Assembly (NCBI GenBank): GCA_002278985.1 | Contig: NCJP01000046.1 | Span: 1 to 9,133 of the forward strand | From: Erythrobacter sp. 34-65-8 | GTDB lineage: Bacteria; Pseudomonadota; Alphaproteobacteria; Sphingomonadales; Sphingomonadaceae | Direction of reading: 5' to 3' | DNA: 9,133 nucleotides | Part shown: positions 1 to 6,169 of the stretch, piece by piece | Position numbering within the stretch: position 1 is the stretch's first letter | How the letters are laid out: each line of letters starts with the position of its first letter | Position numbers and translations under genes: made by a program | Notes under the pieces: generated by a model | What the model saw: the letters and a program-made list of their open reading frames with translations, nothing else | The model's database searches: none | What the model was told of the DNA's origin: nothing

Positions 1-352
1 CGTGGTGGACGCGGTGGAAACGCCACAGGAACGGCACCCGGTGCGTCGCCACGTGCCACCAGTAGAACCCGTAATCCATCGCCGCGATCCCGCCGAGCAG
101 GCGCAGAGGGCGTGGCAAGCGCTGGGCAAGGCCGCGCTCCTTGGCCAGGTTGCCGCGCGCAATCGCCCGGGTCAGCGGCTCCTCTACCGCGGCGACGATG
201 ACCGCACACCCGGCCCCGAGCGCAGCATTGCGCAGGTTGCGCGGCACATCGGGCAAGGTCTGCTGCCGCAAGGGCCGCTTGCGCTCGGCCACCAGCAGGG
301 CGGCGACACCGGTGGCTGCGGCCAGAGCAACAAGGAGGCGGGCGCGGTTCAT
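1..352 (-). CDS. Sterol desaturase / fatty acid hydroxylase superfamily protein (partial, N-terminal 117 aa)
   Basis: The gene starts at an ATG at 352-350 and runs off the left edge after 117 residues. Residues about 5-22 and 44-57 are hydrophobic and look like membrane segments. Residues 92-117 hold the start of the di-iron histidine signature: MDYGFYWWH, then H100 and H104 (HxxxH), then H113, H116 and H117 (FHRVHH, HxxHH). This family consists of membrane di-iron enzymes that hydroxylate or desaturate lipids, sterols or carotenoids using oxygen; the substrate cannot be told from this fragment. The remaining histidine cluster would lie beyond the window. The ribosome site is weak (CAGGG about 8 bases before the ATG). 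The gene diverges from the sugar transferase operon across only 53 bases, so the two may share a control region. The family call is secure, the specific function is not. Confidence 0.85.
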   Translation of the reverse strand, partial: MNRARLLVALAAATGVAALLVAERKRPLRQQTLPDVPRNLRNAALGAGCAVIVAAVEEPLTRAIARGNLAKERGLAQRLPRPLRLLGGIAAMDYGFYWWHVATHRVPFLWRFHRVHH

Positions 353-405
353 TGCGGCAACCCTGCCCCATGGCGCTGGCTGCGTCGAGCGGCTAGTGGG
401 TCACC

Positions 406-984
406 ATGGCCCCGCCCCTGCTTTCGATCTTCGCCCGCTGGCCGCGCCCCGGCGAGGTCAAGACCCGGCTGATCCCGCACTTCGGCGCAGAGGGCGCGGC
501 AACGATCTACACCCGCCTGCTGGCGCACACGATTGCGGTGGCACGCGCCAGCGACGTGCCGTTCGAATTGCGCGTGACCGGCGGCGCGCTGGAGCTGTTC
601 CGCGCAGCCTTCGGGCCTGACCTCACCGTGACATCGCAGGGCGAGGGCGATCTCACTGCCCGTCTATCGGCCGTACCCGCACCGGCAATCGTGATCGGCA
701 GCGACTGCCCCGGCCTGACGCCTGCCGTCCTGCAAGCCGCGGCAGACGCTCTCACAACCGACCCCATGGTGATCGGCCCGGCCAGCGATGGTGGGTACTA
801 CCTGCTCGGCTACAACGCGGACGCGGCCTTTACCTTTTCAGACATGCCATGGAGCACGCCTGCGGTGTTCGAGGAAACCCTGCGCCGGTTCGCGCAGCGC
901 GGCATTCGTCCGGCAGTGCTGCCGGAACTCAGCGACGTCGATACGCCCGAAGACCTCGCCCGCTGGCCGGAGTTCCTGCCATGA
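406..984 (+). CDS. TIGR04282-family glycosyltransferase (DUF2064, arsenosugar-cluster type)
   Basis: The product is a 192-residue soluble transferase with a GT-A/nucleotidyltransferase-like fold. Visible motifs are FARWPRPGEVKTRL (9-22, basic nucleotide-binding loop), QGEGDL (78-83), GSDCPGL (98-104), GPASDGGYYLLG (124-135) and DVDTPEDL near the C terminus (177-184). This set is typical of TIGR04282, named for arsenosugar biosynthesis and formerly rSAM/selenodomain-associated transferase 1. Its partner, the TIGR04283-type gene, begins in an ATGA overlap at 981-984, so the two are translationally coupled. The chosen ATG puts the KTRL motif at the usual distance from the N terminus; an in-frame upstream ATG at 370 is closed by a TAG after eight codons. 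The Shine-Dalgarno site is poor. The donor and acceptor are unknown; family membership is clear, the arsenic link is by name only. Confidence 0.88.
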   Translation: MAPPLLSIFARWPRPGEVKTRLIPHFGAEGAATIYTRLLAHTIAVARASDVPFELRVTGGALELFRAAFGPDLTVTSQGEGDLTARLSAVPAPAIVIGSDCPGLTPAVLQAAADALTTDPMVIGPASDGGYYLLGYNADAAFTFSDMPWSTPAVFEETLRRFAQRGIRPAVLPELSDVDTPEDLARWPEFLP

Positions 985-1709
985 ACCCTTCGCCCGTCGC
1001 ACTCGTCATCCCGGTGCTGGACGAGGAAAAGGCCCTGCCCGCGCTGGTCGAGGTGCTGCGCCAGCTTGACCCGCAACCGGCCGAGATCGTGGTGGTCGAT
1101 GGCGGCAGCTCAGACCGGAGCCCGGAGATCGCCCGCGCCGCTGGCTGGACCCTGGTAGAGACCGAGGCGGGTCGCGGCTGGCAGATAAATGCCGGTGTCG
1201 CCGCCGCCACCGCGCCGCTGGTCTGCGTGCTCCATGCCGACAGCGTACCCCCGCGCGATATGGTGCAGGTCATCCGCGAAACGCTGGCCGAACCAAGAAT
1301 CGCGCTCGCCAGCTTCACCCCGCTGATCCGGGGTGACAAGACCCGCTGGGGCACCACTGTCCACAACTGGCTGAAGACCTGGTACGCGCCGCTGATTACC
1401 CGCCCGCATCTGTTCCTGCGCGGGGTGCGGCTGCTGTTCGGCGACCACGGGATGTTCTTCCGCCGCGCGCAGTTCCTCACCATCGGCGGCTGCACCCCGG
1501 GGGACGCGGTGATGGAGGAGGCCGACCTGTGCGTGAAATTCGCAGCACTCGGCAAGATCCGCATGGTCCCGCGCTGGATCGTCACCTCGGACCGGCGGAT
1601 CGCCGCCTGGGGGCCGCTCAAGGCCAACTGGATCTATTTCAAGGTCGGCATTCTCTGGGCTGTGGGCGCGCGCGCCAGGCTGGCACGGCACTATCCGCAC
1701 GTGCGCTAG
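981..1709 (+). CDS. TIGR04283-family glycosyltransferase 2 (arsenosugar-cluster type)
   Basis: This 242-residue family 2 glycosyltransferase begins inside the stop codon of the preceding transferase (ATGA). Motifs are VIPVLDEE (9-16), VVVDGGSSD (37-45, nucleotide-sugar site), GRGWQINAG (64-72), LHADS (84-88, in the metal-binding DXD position), FGDHGMFFRR (153-162) and MEEADLC (178-184, acceptor/catalytic acid region). A hydrophobic stretch at about 216-229 near the C terminus may touch the membrane. This order is that of TIGR04283, the usual neighbour of TIGR04282. In known clusters the two sit near a radical SAM enzyme; here one lies about 2.6 kb downstream. The last 23 codons overlap the 3' end of the convergent SDR gene on the other strand. 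The sugar substrate cannot be deduced. Confidence 0.9.
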   Translation: MNPSPVALVIPVLDEEKALPALVEVLRQLDPQPAEIVVVDGGSSDRSPEIARAAGWTLVETEAGRGWQINAGVAAATAPLVCVLHADSVPPRDMVQVIRETLAEPRIALASFTPLIRGDKTRWGTTVHNWLKTWYAPLITRPHLFLRGVRLLFGDHGMFFRRAQFLTIGGCTPGDAVMEEADLCVKFAALGKIRMVPRWIVTSDRRIAAWGPLKANWIYFKVGILWAVGARARLARHYPHVR

Positions 1710-2718
1710 CGGCCAGAAACCCGACCGCGATACAGTGGTCGATCAGGCGGCGAATGTAGGCCTCGCCCGTTTCCGGGCAGCCGGCCCCGGCAATCGCGCG
1801 GAAGGCCGAATCGTCGAAGTGGGGGTTGCGCTGGAAATAGCTGGCATAGAGCCCGGCCACCCGGCGGAACAGGCGGCGTTCCAGGGCAGGCAGCATGGAG
1901 GGATCGAACGCCTCTGGCGCAACCAGTTCCGGCTCGTGAAAGTGCGGGTAGGCCCCGATCGCGGCGGTGAACCGCCCGACCGGCAAGGGCTGGCCGGAAA
2001 CAAGGTGGAAGGCACCCCCCGCCGCCTGCTCCATCCTTTCGCCAAGCAGGGCGATGCCTGCCGCGACATGATCGACCGGCACGAAGTCGAGCGTCGCCCC
2101 GGCGCGGGCTGGCATATGGCGCACGCGGCCTTCGGCAATCAGCTTGAACGCGGCATATGTGGTGTCGAACTGGCGGATGGTGCCATCGCCATGCTCCCCG
2201 ACCACGATCGAGGGGCGCGCGATGGCCCAGGTAAGACCGCTGGCGCGCACCAGCCGCTCGCCGGCCGCCTTGCTTGCTTCATAGCCGTTGGCGAAACCGG
2301 TTTCGGGCAGCGGGTCGCTTTCGCTGATCACCCCGTCACGCACCCCGCAGACATAGGCAGTGCTGACATGGAGAAAGGCCATCCCGCCTGCACCGGCCAG
2401 CCTGAGCGCCTCGGCCGTGCCGCCCACGTTGACGGCGGCATAGTCCGCCTCGTCGAGGTCGAACCGGACGGTCGCGGCGCAATGGACCAGCAGGTCATGG
2501 CCAGCGGCCGCCGCGTCCCATGCGTCTTGATCCCAGCCGAATTGCGGCAGCGAGACATCCCCCTGCACCGCCCCGGCCACGGCGACCGGGCGGCCCCGGT
2601 TGTCGCACACCTGCGGGTTGCGATGGACCAGCGCGGTCACGCTGTGCCCGGCTGCTGCGAGCCGGGCGCAGACCTCCCCGCCGAGCAAGCCGGCGGCCCC
2701 GGTAACGAATACCCTCAA
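1639..2718 (-). CDS. NAD(P)-dependent extended SDR, thioester-reductase/acyl-reductase-like
   Basis: The product is 359 residues. The N terminus has the Rossmann motif TGAAGLLG (6-13, GxxGxxG). HCAATVRFD (79-87), NVGGTAEALRLA (97-108), LHVSTAYVCG (116-125), the catalytic YEASK (146-150, Tyr146 and Lys150) and ARPSIVVGE (167-175) follow. The HCAA/NVxGT/HVSTAYV combination resembles the NAD_binding_4 group (thioester reductases, fatty acyl reductases) more than sugar epimerases, but the substrate is unknown. The start is a TTG at 2718-2716, because it yields the usual MRVFVTG opening and no in-frame ATG or GTG precedes it before an upstream stop; GGCGG lies 7 bases before it. The last 24 codons, stop included (tail rich in Arg, Ala and Pro), run antisense through the end of the glycosyltransferase gene and look like an extension beyond the folded domain. 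It diverges from the disulfide oxidoreductase gene. Confidence 0.85.
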   Translation of the reverse strand: MRVFVTGAAGLLGGEVCARLAAAGHSVTALVHRNPQVCDNRGRPVAVAGAVQGDVSLPQFGWDQDAWDAAAAGHDLLVHCAATVRFDLDEADYAAVNVGGTAEALRLAGAGGMAFLHVSTAYVCGVRDGVISESDPLPETGFANGYEASKAAGERLVRASGLTWAIARPSIVVGEHGDGTIRQFDTTYAAFKLIAEGRVRHMPARAGATLDFVPVDHVAAGIALLGERMEQAAGGAFHLVSGQPLPVGRFTAAIGAYPHFHEPELVAPEAFDPSMLPALERRLFRRVAGLYASYFQRNPHFDDSAFRAIAGAGCPETGEAYIRRLIDHCIAVGFLAASARADSAVPAWRARPQPRECRP

Positions 2719-2793
2719 CAGCAGGCCGCCGGGCTGGCCGGAACCGAGTTCATGTAACGTGGTGCCTCAATTGCGCGAACGGGAATGCAGAAC

Positions 2794-2813
2794 ATGCTTC
2801 GCGGGCGAGGCAT
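2794..2813. promoter_or_regulatory. 20-bp near-perfect palindrome, candidate operator
   Basis: The left arm ATGCTTCGC (2794-2802) and right arm GCGAGGCAT (2805-2813) are inverted copies matching at 8 of 9 positions, around a central GG. It lies in the 117-base gap between the divergent SDR and disulfide oxidoreductase genes, 22 bases before the ATG at 2836. A second, weaker dyad (GCATAACGGGTTACGC, 2810-2825) overlaps its right edge. The size and placement fit a dimeric repressor site governing the oxidoreductase/radical SAM operon and perhaps the SDR. No regulator gene is in the window, and I find no convincing -35/-10 pair here, so this is a structural call only. Confidence 0.35.
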
Positions 2814-2835
2814 AACGGGTTACGCGGGGCGCACA

Positions 2836-4266
2836 ATGAAATTTACCCATGATGCAATCGTGATCGGCGCGGGCGCCGCAGGCCTCACCGCAGCAGGCGG
2901 CGTGGCCCTGTTCGGGCTGAAGGCCGTGCTGGTCGAAGGCCACAAGATGGGCGGCGAATGCCTCAACAACGGCTGCGTACCGTCGAAGGCGCTGATCACT
3001 GCCGCCAAGCGCGCGGCCGAGGCGCGGGTAGCGACCCGCCACGGCGTGACGCTCGCCCCGCCGCAGGTCGACTGGGCCGGGGTCATGGCGCACGTCCGCC
3101 AGGCGATTGCCGAGATCGAGCCCCATGATTCGGTCGAGACGTTCGAAGGCATGGGCGTCGAAGTCATCCCGGGCTGGGCCCGGGTCACCGGCGCGCATTC
3201 GGTCGAGGTCGATGGCCGCACGCTCACCACCCCTCGGATCGTGATCGCCACCGGCTCGAAGCCGATGGTGCCGCCGATCGAAGGCCTGGACAGCGTACCC
3301 TACCTCACCAACGAAAACCTGTTCGATCTGGCCGAGCAGCCAGAGCACCTCGTCATCATCGGTGGCGGGGTGATCGGGATGGAGATGGCACAAGCCTTCC
3401 GCCGCCTCGGCAGCGCGGTCACCGTGGTCAACCCCGGCCCGCTGATGGGGCGGGACGATCCGGAATCCGTCGCCGTGGTGCGCGCCGTGATGGAGGAGGA
3501 GGGCGTCCGCTTCATCGACGGCACGGTGTGCAGGGCCGAGGGCCGCGCAGGTGCGCTGCGCGTGGAAATCAGCCTGTCGGATGGCGGCAGCGAGGCGGTC
3601 GATGGCTCACACCTGCTGGTCGCGGTCGGTCGCAAGGCCAATTGCCGCGGCTTCGGGCTGGAGGAAGTGGGCGTGGAAATTGGCCCGAACGGGATTGTCA
3701 CCGATGCCCGGCGCCGCACCTCGGTCAGGTCGATCTACGCCATCGGCGATTGCCGCGACGGACCGCGCCTGACCCATGCCTCGGGCTACGAGGGCTCCAA
3801 CGTGGCGCTGGAGATCGTCACCGGAATCCCGACCAAGGTCGATTACCGCGCCCTGCCCTGGTGCACCTATACCGAGCCCGAAGTGGCGCAGGTGGGGCTG
3901 ACCGAGGCCGAAGCGCGCGCGCAGCACGGCGATGCAGTCATCGTGGTCAAGGAAGGCTTCGACGACAACGAACGCGCCATTGCCGAGGGCGACACCCGGG
4001 GCCACCTCAAGCTGGTGCTCAAGGGCAAGAAAGTGCTCGGCGCCAGCATTGTCGGGAAGAACGCGGGCGAGTTGCTGCTGCCGTTCAGCCAGAGCATCAC
4101 CGGCAAGAGCAGCACCTTTGCCATGGGCAGCGCAGTAATCAGCTACCCCACCCGCAGCGAGATCGCCAAGGCCGCCGCCTTCAGCGCGTGGGAACCGACC
4201 GTGTTCGGCAAGGTGCCGAAGAAATACGCGGCGCTGGTGGCGAAGCTGCGCCGGACGTTTGCATGA
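2836..4266 (+). CDS. FAD-dependent pyridine nucleotide-disulfide oxidoreductase (MerA/dihydrolipoamide dehydrogenase-like)
   Basis: The product is 476 residues, a normal length for the family. FAD binds at GAGAAG (11-16). The redox-active disulfide is GGECLNNGCVPSKAL (Cys42 and Cys47). The NAD(P)H domain has IIGGGVIGME (174-183), and the second FAD motif is YAIGDC (301-306). The C-terminal dimer domain includes YTEPEVAQVGLTE and YPTRSE (437-442). The base that is His in lipoamide dehydrogenase and glutathione reductase is Tyr437 here; Glu442 is kept. The HMA domain and C-terminal Cys pair of true mercuric reductase are absent, so a lipoamide or mercury substrate should not be assumed. The ATG at 2836 is preferred over one at 2785 because the FAD fold starts right after it and GGGG lies 6-7 bases upstream. 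It is coupled by ATGA to the radical SAM gene, suggesting it reduces a disulfide or supplies electrons in the same pathway. Confidence 0.88.
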   Translation: MKFTHDAIVIGAGAAGLTAAGGVALFGLKAVLVEGHKMGGECLNNGCVPSKALITAAKRAAEARVATRHGVTLAPPQVDWAGVMAHVRQAIAEIEPHDSVETFEGMGVEVIPGWARVTGAHSVEVDGRTLTTPRIVIATGSKPMVPPIEGLDSVPYLTNENLFDLAEQPEHLVIIGGGVIGMEMAQAFRRLGSAVTVVNPGPLMGRDDPESVAVVRAVMEEEGVRFIDGTVCRAEGRAGALRVEISLSDGGSEAVDGSHLLVAVGRKANCRGFGLEEVGVEIGPNGIVTDARRRTSVRSIYAIGDCRDGPRLTHASGYEGSNVALEIVTGIPTKVDYRALPWCTYTEPEVAQVGLTEAEARAQHGDAVIVVKEGFDDNERAIAEGDTRGHLKLVLKGKKVLGASIVGKNAGELLLPFSQSITGKSSTFAMGSAVISYPTRSEIAKAAAFSAWEPTVFGKVPKKYAALVAKLRRTFA

Positions 4267-5264
4267 GCGAGGCCCGCACCCGCTCGCGCAACGCGCCCAC
4301 AGGCCCCTCGCCGTTCCGGGTTGAAGGGGCACTGCTGCCGCGCGAGAAGTTCGCCGATCCCCACTGGACCGCCAAGGGCGAGCGCCGGGCATCAGTGCCG
4401 CTGACCCGGCTCGAGACGCTGTGGCTCAACACCGGGACGCTGTGCAATCTCGCCTGCGCCACCTGCTATATCGAGAGCAGCCCGACCAACGATGCGCTGG
4501 TCTATCTTTCGGCCAGCGATGCCGCCCGCTTCCTCGACGAGGCGGAAGGCGCCAAAACGGGCGGGGGCACCCGCGAAATCGGCTTCACCGGCGGCGAGCC
4601 GTTCATGAACCCGCAGTTCTTCGCCATGCTCACCGATGCGCTCGAACGCGGGTTCGACGCACTGGTGCTGAGCAATGCAATGAAGCTAATGCGGCGGCAC
4701 GAGGCGGCATTGCTGGCCTTGCGAGAACGGTTCGGGGACAGGCTGACAATCCGTGTCAGCCTCGACCACCACACGCAAGCAGGCCACGAAGGAGAGCGCG
4801 GTCCGAACAGCTGGGCGCCGGGGCTGGACGGCCTGAAATGGCTGTCGGACAACCATTTCTCCATCGCGGTCGCAGGCCGCCTGCTGCCGGGCGAAAGCAT
4901 GGGCGAAGCGCGCGATGGCTACGCCCGGCTGTTCGCCGCCGAGGGCGTGGGGATCGACGCGCACGATCCGGCCCGGCTGGTGCTGTTCCCGGAAATGGAC
5001 GCGACCCGCGACATTGCCGAAATCACGGTCGATTGCTGGGGCATCCTCGGCAAGTCACCGGCGCAAATCATGTGCGCGACCAGCCGGATGGTCGTCCACC
5101 GCAAGGGCGAGCCCGCCCCGCGCGTCGCCGCCTGCACGCTGATCCCTTACGACCCGCAGTTCGACATGGGCGCGACGCTGGCCGAAGCCTCGGGCGAAAT
5201 CGCCCTCAACCACCCCCACTGCGCCCGCTTCTGCGTGCTCGGCGGGGCGAGCTGTTCCGCCTAG
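4263..5264 (+). CDS. Radical SAM enzyme with cysteine-rich C terminus
   Basis: The product is 333 residues. The CX3CX2C cluster motif is CNLACATCY (Cys61, Cys65, Cys68), which holds the 4Fe-4S cluster that cleaves S-adenosylmethionine. FTGGEP (108-113) is the SAM-binding GGEP motif. LSNAM (136-140) and RVSLDHH (164-170) fit later strands of the barrel. Six more cysteines lie in the C-terminal quarter (258, 271, 291, 320, 324, 331), the last three in HCARFCVLGGASC at the end; they could bind an auxiliary Fe-S cluster, though spacing is not a standard SPASM pattern. It does not resemble ArsS closely, and no in-frame TGA suggests selenocysteine. The start overlaps the oxidoreductase stop (ATGA), indicating shared translation and probably a shared pathway. 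The stop TAG lies in a CTAG shared with the convergent mtnP. Product unknown. Confidence 0.9.
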   Translation: MSEARTRSRNAPTGPSPFRVEGALLPREKFADPHWTAKGERRASVPLTRLETLWLNTGTLCNLACATCYIESSPTNDALVYLSASDAARFLDEAEGAKTGGGTREIGFTGGEPFMNPQFFAMLTDALERGFDALVLSNAMKLMRRHEAALLALRERFGDRLTIRVSLDHHTQAGHEGERGPNSWAPGLDGLKWLSDNHFSIAVAGRLLPGESMGEARDGYARLFAAEGVGIDAHDPARLVLFPEMDATRDIAEITVDCWGILGKSPAQIMCATSRMVVHRKGEPAPRVAACTLIPYDPQFDMGATLAEASGEIALNHPHCARFCVLGGASCSA

Positions 5265-5279
5265 AGCACCCGCCCCGCC
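5241..5279. terminator. 9-bp inverted repeat around the shared stop, candidate bidirectional terminator
   Basis: GGCGGGGCG (5241-5249) and CGCCCCGCC (5271-5279) are perfect inverted copies separated by 21 bases that contain the common CTAG stop. An inner GCT/AGC pairing (5251-5253 with 5265-5267) could shorten the loop. Transcripts from both convergent genes could form this GC-only stem. There is no T-tract on either side, so it is not a canonical intrinsic terminator. Both arms are also coding sequence (Gly-Gly-Ala of the radical SAM protein, the end of MtnP), so the symmetry may partly reflect GC-rich codons. Confidence 0.35.
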
Positions 5280-6124
5280 ACCGCATCCAGCTTCGCCAGC
5301 ACGGCCGGATCGCGCGCATCGGGCGCGGTGATCAGGGCGTGGTCGAGCACGGTGTCAAGCGGTGTGGGTTCACGCACTTCGGGCAGGGCGGCGATGAACC
5401 GCTCCACCGCCTGCCGCGCAATCGCGCCATTGGCGTGCATCTGTTCCAGCACCTGGCTGACTTCGACAAAGGCGGCATCCTCGCGCCAGCAGTCGTAATC
5501 GGTCACCATGCCGAGCAGGGCGTAAGGCATCTCCGCCTCGCGGCACAGTTTCGCTTCCGGCATGGCGGTCATCCCGATCACGTCCGCACCCCACTGGCGG
5601 TAGAGGTGGCTTTCTGCGCGGGTGGAAAACTGCGGCCCTTCCATCGCGAGATAGGTGCCACCGCGCACGACCGTGCCGCCCGCCGCCTCGACCGCGTCCG
5701 CCGCCATCGCGCTGAGGCGCGGGCAGACCGGCTCGGCCATGCTGACATGGGCGACCATGCCGGTGCCGAAGAAACTGGATGGGCGACATTTGGTGCGGTC
5801 GATGAACTGGTCGACCGCCACGAAGCGGCCCGGCGGCAGTTCCTCGCGCAGGGAGCCGACCGCGCCGATGGCGAGAATGTCGGTGCACCCGGCGCGCTTG
5901 AGCGCGTCAATATTGGCGCGGACGTTGAGTTCCGACGGGGCAACGCGGTGGCCGCGCCCGTGGCGGGGGAGGAAGCGCACCCGAACCGGACCGATCCGCC
6001 CGCACAGGATCTCGTCCGACGCCTCGCCGAACGGGGAATTGACGCGGATCCACTGCGCGTCTTCCAATGCGTCGATCTGGTAGAGGCCGCTGCCCCCGAT
6101 GATGCCGATGGTCCAGGTGGTCAT
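5261..6124 (-). CDS. mtnP: S-methyl-5'-thioadenosine phosphorylase
   Basis: This 287-residue cytosolic enzyme splits methylthioadenosine (MTA) with phosphate into adenine and methylthioribose-1-phosphate, in methionine and purine salvage; relatives also take 5'-deoxyadenosine. Diagnostic motifs are IGIIGGSGLY near the N terminus (phosphate site), PRHGRGH, the SELNVRANIDALK segment, AIGAVGSL, DQFIDRTKCRP, GPQFSTRAES (phosphate/ribose contacts), GMTAMPEAKLCREAE and VTDYDCW (adenine-binding Asp). Length and motif order match MtnP over the whole protein. The start ATG (6124-6122) gives the standard opening just before the GGSG loop, but no purine-rich ribosome site precedes it. It lies 45 bases downstream of the acyl-CoA dehydrogenase gene, so it could be read from that operon or from its own promoter. 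It converges on the radical SAM gene, sharing CTAG as overlapping stops. Confidence 0.95.
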   Translation of the reverse strand: MTTWTIGIIGGSGLYQIDALEDAQWIRVNSPFGEASDEILCGRIGPVRVRFLPRHGRGHRVAPSELNVRANIDALKRAGCTDILAIGAVGSLREELPPGRFVAVDQFIDRTKCRPSSFFGTGMVAHVSMAEPVCPRLSAMAADAVEAAGGTVVRGGTYLAMEGPQFSTRAESHLYRQWGADVIGMTAMPEAKLCREAEMPYALLGMVTDYDCWREDAAFVEVSQVLEQMHANGAIARQAVERFIAALPEVREPTPLDTVLDHALITAPDARDPAVLAKLDAVAGRVL

Positions 6125-6169
6125 GGGGCGTTTCTAGCGTTTGACGCGGGAGTGCCTAGCCTTTTCCCG

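Noticed and set aside
1696..1705. 10-bp palindrome CGCACGTGCG at the end of the glycosyltransferase gene
   Set aside because: It has no loop to form a hairpin, no T-tract, and lies within codons of two overlapping genes; chance is likely in GC-rich DNA.
1735..2757. A 340-codon plus-strand open frame antisense to the SDR gene
   Set aside because: The minus-strand SDR has a complete set of cofactor and catalytic motifs; the plus-strand translation has none.
3528..4262. Upstream in-frame extension of the radical SAM gene
   Set aside because: The extension lies in another frame of the oxidoreductase gene and is Arg-rich shadow sequence; the ATG at 4263 in the ATGA overlap is the natural start.
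2836..4266. Naming the flavoprotein merA or lpdA
   Set aside because: It lacks the HMA domain and terminal cysteines of MerA and the catalytic His of lipoamide dehydrogenase, and no mer or 2-oxoacid dehydrogenase genes are nearby.
4263..5264. Calling the radical SAM gene arsS
   Set aside because: Only its neighbourhood suggests arsenosugar synthesis; the motif context and C terminus do not match what I know of ArsS, and there is no selenocysteine signal.
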